A DNA stretch of 7,314 bases, taken from Streptosporangiaceae bacterium (GTDB taxonomy: Bacteria > Actinomycetota > Actinomycetes > Streptosporangiales > Streptosporangiaceae). Position 1 is the first letter of the stretch, and each line of letters starts with the position of its first letter. Below are positions 4,852 through 7,314 of the stretch, piece after piece. The stretch spans positions 1 to 7,314 of the forward strand of contig JASHTQ010000200.1 of the NCBI GenBank assembly GCA_030040475.1, given 5' to 3'. A model generated the notes under the pieces. That model was not told the origin of the DNA. It saw only the letters and a program-made list of their open reading frames with translations, and ran no database searches. The position numbers and the translations under genes are program-made.

Positions 4852-6549
4852 GTGACCCCCGATGCCTGGGCACTGCCCGCAGACGGGCTCGCCGGGCCAT
4901 CGGCCGAGCCGCTCGCACCCATAGACGCGCAGGTCGCCGCCTCCGGCGCGTGGGGCTTCGGGGGGCGCGCCGTCCTCCTGCTCGCTAACCTCGTCGCGAC
5001 CCCCTTCCTGATCAGGCTGCTCGGCCCGGCGAGCTACGGGCTCTGGACGCTGCTGCTCGTGGCGACCGCCTGGGCCAGCACCGCCGACCTTGGGATGGGG
5101 ACCGCGTCGACGAAGTTCGGCGCCGCCTACTACGAGCACGGTGACGCACGCGGCGAGTCGTCGGTTGTCTGGACGGCTCTCGGCCTGATCGCCGTCACGA
5201 CCGGCTGCGTCGCGACCGCTCTCGCGCTGGCGGCTCACCCCATCCTGGTCGGCCTCCTGCACGACGAGCAAGGACTGCTGAACGTCGGCACGGTCGCGCT
5301 CAGGATCGGCTGCGCCATCTTCTTGCTCCAGTCCGTGGCAGGCATCGTCAACACCCCGCAGGTTGTGCGCCTGCGGTGGCGCCAGTGGACCGTCATCACC
5401 ACGGTTGTGAACCTGCTGGGGACGATCGGTGCCCCGGTGGCGCTTGCGGTCTTCAGGGGCGGCGTCACGACCGTGGCGGTCGTGAACCTCGATACCTCGA
5501 TCCTGCTGCTGGCCGCGAACTTGCTGCTGGCAGTCCGCCTGCAGCCGGAGATCTGGCACCCCAGGTTCGACAAGGTCGTCCTCCGCAAGCTGCTGACCTA
5601 TGGCGGCGCGCTCACCGTAACGGGCATAGTCCTCGTCCCGCTGAGCTCGGCCGAGCGCTTCTTCCTTGCCCACAACCACTCGACGGCCGCCGTCGCCTAC
5701 TTTGCCGTCGCCTTGAACGTCGCTACCACCTTGCAGGTGCTCCCCGAACAGCTGACCGCCCCGCTCCTGCCCGGGCTGGCCAGACTGGAGGCGGCCGGGC
5801 GGCCCGACGACCTGCGCGCCCTGTACGCCAAGGGCCTTTCCGGGCTGTTCCTCCTGGTCACTCCCGCCGCGATACTGCTCGCGTTCGTCGCGAGGCCGTT
5901 CCTGTCGCTCTGGGCGGGGCCGCAGTACGGCGTCCACAGCACCGCGGCCTTCCTGGTCGCCGTCGCCGGAGTGTGGTTCGACTGCCTCGCCTTCATGCCG
6001 ACCTCGTACCTGCTGTCGTCCGGGCGCACCAAGATGATCGCCTACATCAGGGCGGCCCAGCTCGTGCCCTACCTGGTGGCGGCGTGGATACTCACCGAGC
6101 GGTTCGGGGTGGTCGGGGCGGCGCTGGCCTGGTCGGCGGGGTGCGCGCTCGATTCCGCGCTGTTGTTCGGCGCGGCGCGGCGGGTCGCGTCCCTGCCGTG
6201 GCTGCCGCTGTCGGACCGGCGCCTGCGCTCTCTCGCCGGGCCGCTCGCGCTTGGCGCTGCCGCCTTCCTGCTGGCCCGCCTGACCGGCGGGCTCCCCGGC
6301 CGGCTCGGCCTGGCGGCTGCCCTCACCCTCGGGTACATGATGGCGGTGTGGTACGTGATCCTGACCCGGCGGGAGCGGCGCGGGATCATCGCGCTGACCG
6401 AGCGTGCCGCAGGCGGCGACCTGTTCACGCCCCAGGGTCGGCACGCGGCCCGGCGGCACAGAAATTCCCGGTTCTCCCAGGCTTCACGGCGCGCCCGGGC
6501 GCCACGGCATGCACAGGTATCGCCGCGCCGCCTGCATCGCCGCGGATGA
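4852..6549 (+). CDS. Polysaccharide/lipid-linked oligosaccharide flippase-type membrane protein (MOP superfamily)
   Basis: This 565-aa integral membrane protein starts at GTG 4852, with GGGGTGA (overlapping the upstream stop) as ribosome binding site. After a 30-residue Ala/Pro-rich cytosolic tail comes the Wzx/RfbX hallmark: a first helix (about 35-54), RLLGPASYGLWTLLL (55-69), then ADLGMGTASTKF. Roughly 12 to 14 hydrophobic helices follow, in the usual pattern of paired TM segments with short Arg-rich loops (for example RRERRGII near the end). Family members flip undecaprenyl-linked oligosaccharides or related lipids. As the only membrane protein of the operon, and in the absence of an ABC exporter, it is the best candidate for moving the product or a product carrier across the membrane. 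The last 40 or so residues are strikingly Arg/His-rich (many RR and RH pairs), which is unusual and may be poorly conserved. Confidence 0.88.
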   Translation: MTPDAWALPADGLAGPSAEPLAPIDAQVAASGAWGFGGRAVLLLANLVATPFLIRLLGPASYGLWTLLLVATAWASTADLGMGTASTKFGAAYYEHGDARGESSVVWTALGLIAVTTGCVATALALAAHPILVGLLHDEQGLLNVGTVALRIGCAIFLLQSVAGIVNTPQVVRLRWRQWTVITTVVNLLGTIGAPVALAVFRGGVTTVAVVNLDTSILLLAANLLLAVRLQPEIWHPRFDKVVLRKLLTYGGALTVTGIVLVPLSSAERFFLAHNHSTAAVAYFAVALNVATTLQVLPEQLTAPLLPGLARLEAAGRPDDLRALYAKGLSGLFLLVTPAAILLAFVARPFLSLWAGPQYGVHSTAAFLVAVAGVWFDCLAFMPTSYLLSSGRTKMIAYIRAAQLVPYLVAAWILTERFGVVGAALAWSAGCALDSALLFGAARRVASLPWLPLSDRRLRSLAGPLALGAAAFLLARLTGGLPGRLGLAAALTLGYMMAVWYVILTRRERRGIIALTERAAGGDLFTPQGRHAARRHRNSRFSQASRRARAPRHAQVSPRRLHRRG

Positions 6550-6581
6550 GGGCGGGCGGGCTGCCCGGCTTCGCGGCGTGT

Positions 6582-6606
6582 CAGCACGCCAGGGTCCCGG
6601 GTGCTG
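6582..6606 (+). terminator. Hairpin after the RiPP operon, possible weak terminator
   Basis: CAGCAC (6582-6587) and GTGCTG (6601-6606) form a 6-bp stem, extended by CC/GG (6589-6590 with 6599-6600) around a bulged G. It lies 33 nt after the flippase stop. Only a short TT follows, so it would be a weak or Rho-assisted terminator. It separates the operon from the helicase gene. Confidence 0.35.
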
Positions 6607-6648
6607 TTAGCGTTCTGAGGGTAGGCGCGGAGCAGGAGTCGTAGTGGC

Positions 6649-7314
6649 ATGCGGGTCATCCATGGCGTGTGGGCGCGCGCAGCGCTGTGCCTGTGGGCCG
6701 AAGACCCGGACCTGCCGGAGGTCCCCGCACCACCTCCGCGTAACGAGGACGTGCCGGTCAGCCCCTTGCCGCATCCGTTCGCCTGCCAGGCCGCCGAGCT
6801 GGCCGACGTGCTGGCCGCGCTGCCCGGGCCGGACGGCGAGGCGGCGCGCAAGGCGGTAGACGGCGAGCTCGTCCTGCAGCTGCCGTCGGCCTTCGGCCCC
6901 GTCCGGCCGCTCGCCTCGCCCGAGCTGATCCGGCCGGATGCTCCGGACTCACGCCGCGGCCGCGTCCGACTGGCCAGCTGGCGGGTCCCGGCGCTGGCCC
7001 TGGATCCGGCCGCCGCGCTGGACGTGCTGCGCGCCGCCGACCGTCTCGGTGAGCTCGTGACCCCGGGCGCCTCGCTGCCGTACCTGGCCGCGCTGGCCCG
7101 CTTCTCCGCCGGCCTGGCAACCCGCGGCCGGGTACTGCCGGTTCTGGTGGCCGAGAACGGGACGTACGCCGCCCGGTGGCGCCCCGTGCTCGGCGGCGAG
7201 GACGCGCGGCGCGCGCGTGACCTTGCGGCGGCGATGCCCGGGTCCTGCCGCGCGGCGAGTGCCGAGCCGCCCGGGCTGCTGCTGGCCGACGCGCTCGACC
7301 GGCTCGCCGACGCG
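6649..7314 (+). CDS. helZ: SNF2-family helicase, HelZ-like, N-terminal part (3' end outside window)
   Basis: The open frame runs 222 codons to the window edge. It begins MRVIHGVWARAALCLWAEDP, matching the start of the actinobacterial HelZ (Rv2101) family as I know it. Further family features follow: PLPHPFACQAAELADVLA, the LQLPSAFGPVRPLASPELIR segment, an ALDPAAAL segment, the SLPYLAALARFSAGLATRGR region and WRPVLGGEDARRARDLAAAM. These belong to the SNF2 helicase-associated N-terminal region. The DEAD/DEAH ATPase motifs would come after the window end and cannot be checked. AGGAG at 6634-6638 precedes the ATG by 10 nt. It is probably a separate transcription unit from the RiPP operon, 99 bp away, and not part of its biosynthesis. 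Confidence 0.85.
   Translation, partial: MRVIHGVWARAALCLWAEDPDLPEVPAPPPRNEDVPVSPLPHPFACQAAELADVLAALPGPDGEAARKAVDGELVLQLPSAFGPVRPLASPELIRPDAPDSRRGRVRLASWRVPALALDPAAALDVLRAADRLGELVTPGASLPYLAALARFSAGLATRGRVLPVLVAENGTYAARWRPVLGGEDARRARDLAAAMPGSCRAASAEPPGLLLADALDRLADA

Noticed and set aside
4549..6459. Long minus-strand open frame opposite the flippase
   Set aside because: It is Gly/Arg/Gln-rich low-complexity translation, typical of the antisense of a high-GC gene. It overlaps a clear membrane protein and lacks a recognisable domain.
1..7314. tRNA, rRNA, CRISPR array, IS element or att site
   Set aside because: No cloverleaf, regularly spaced repeats, transposase or integrase motifs, or flanking direct repeats were seen.

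Overview
The window comes from a high-GC actinomycete. The evidence is a mycothiol-pathway gene (mca), an actinobacterial-type GreA, a mycobacterial-HelZ-like helicase, strong G/C third-position codon bias and frequent GTG/TTG starts. The genus cannot be resolved from this sequence.

Layout. Positions 1-221 (minus) hold the first 73 codons of greA, divergent from mca across a 219-bp gap that carries two tandem hairpins in the greA leader. Positions 441-1328 (plus) are mca, followed with a TTGA overlap by a 71-aa single-pass membrane protein (1325-1540). A 216-bp, visibly less GC-rich spacer (1541-1756) contains a candidate promoter, two interleaved inverted repeats and a possible 16-codon upstream ORF. 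Positions 1757-6549 (plus) are a tight six-gene operon: a 32-aa RiPP precursor missed by ordinary gene calling, a PqqD-like B1 leader-binding protein, a B2 cysteine leader peptidase, an HprK-like P-loop kinase, a NTP_transf_5-type nucleotidyltransferase-fold protein and a polysaccharide-flippase-type membrane protein. Positions 6649-7314 (plus) are the N-terminus of a HelZ-like SNF2 helicase, cut by the window end.

Main point. The precursor carries the canonical lasso-peptide leader signature at exact spacing (Tyr -17, Pro -14, Leu -12, Gly -8, Thr -2), and the matching B1 and B2 genes lie beside it. The predicted 10-residue core, LSGWNHKPWF, has no Asp or Glu at all, so no normal lasso macrolactam can form. 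The operon also has no asparagine-synthetase-like lasso cyclase and no ABC exporter. Both absences point the same way: this looks like a lasso-derived, cyclase-free RiPP system in which a leader-guided peptide is released by B2 and probably modified by a kinase and a nucleotidyltransferase-fold enzyme, with a flippase-family protein as possible exporter. The gene functions rest on family recognition. The product chemistry is inference.
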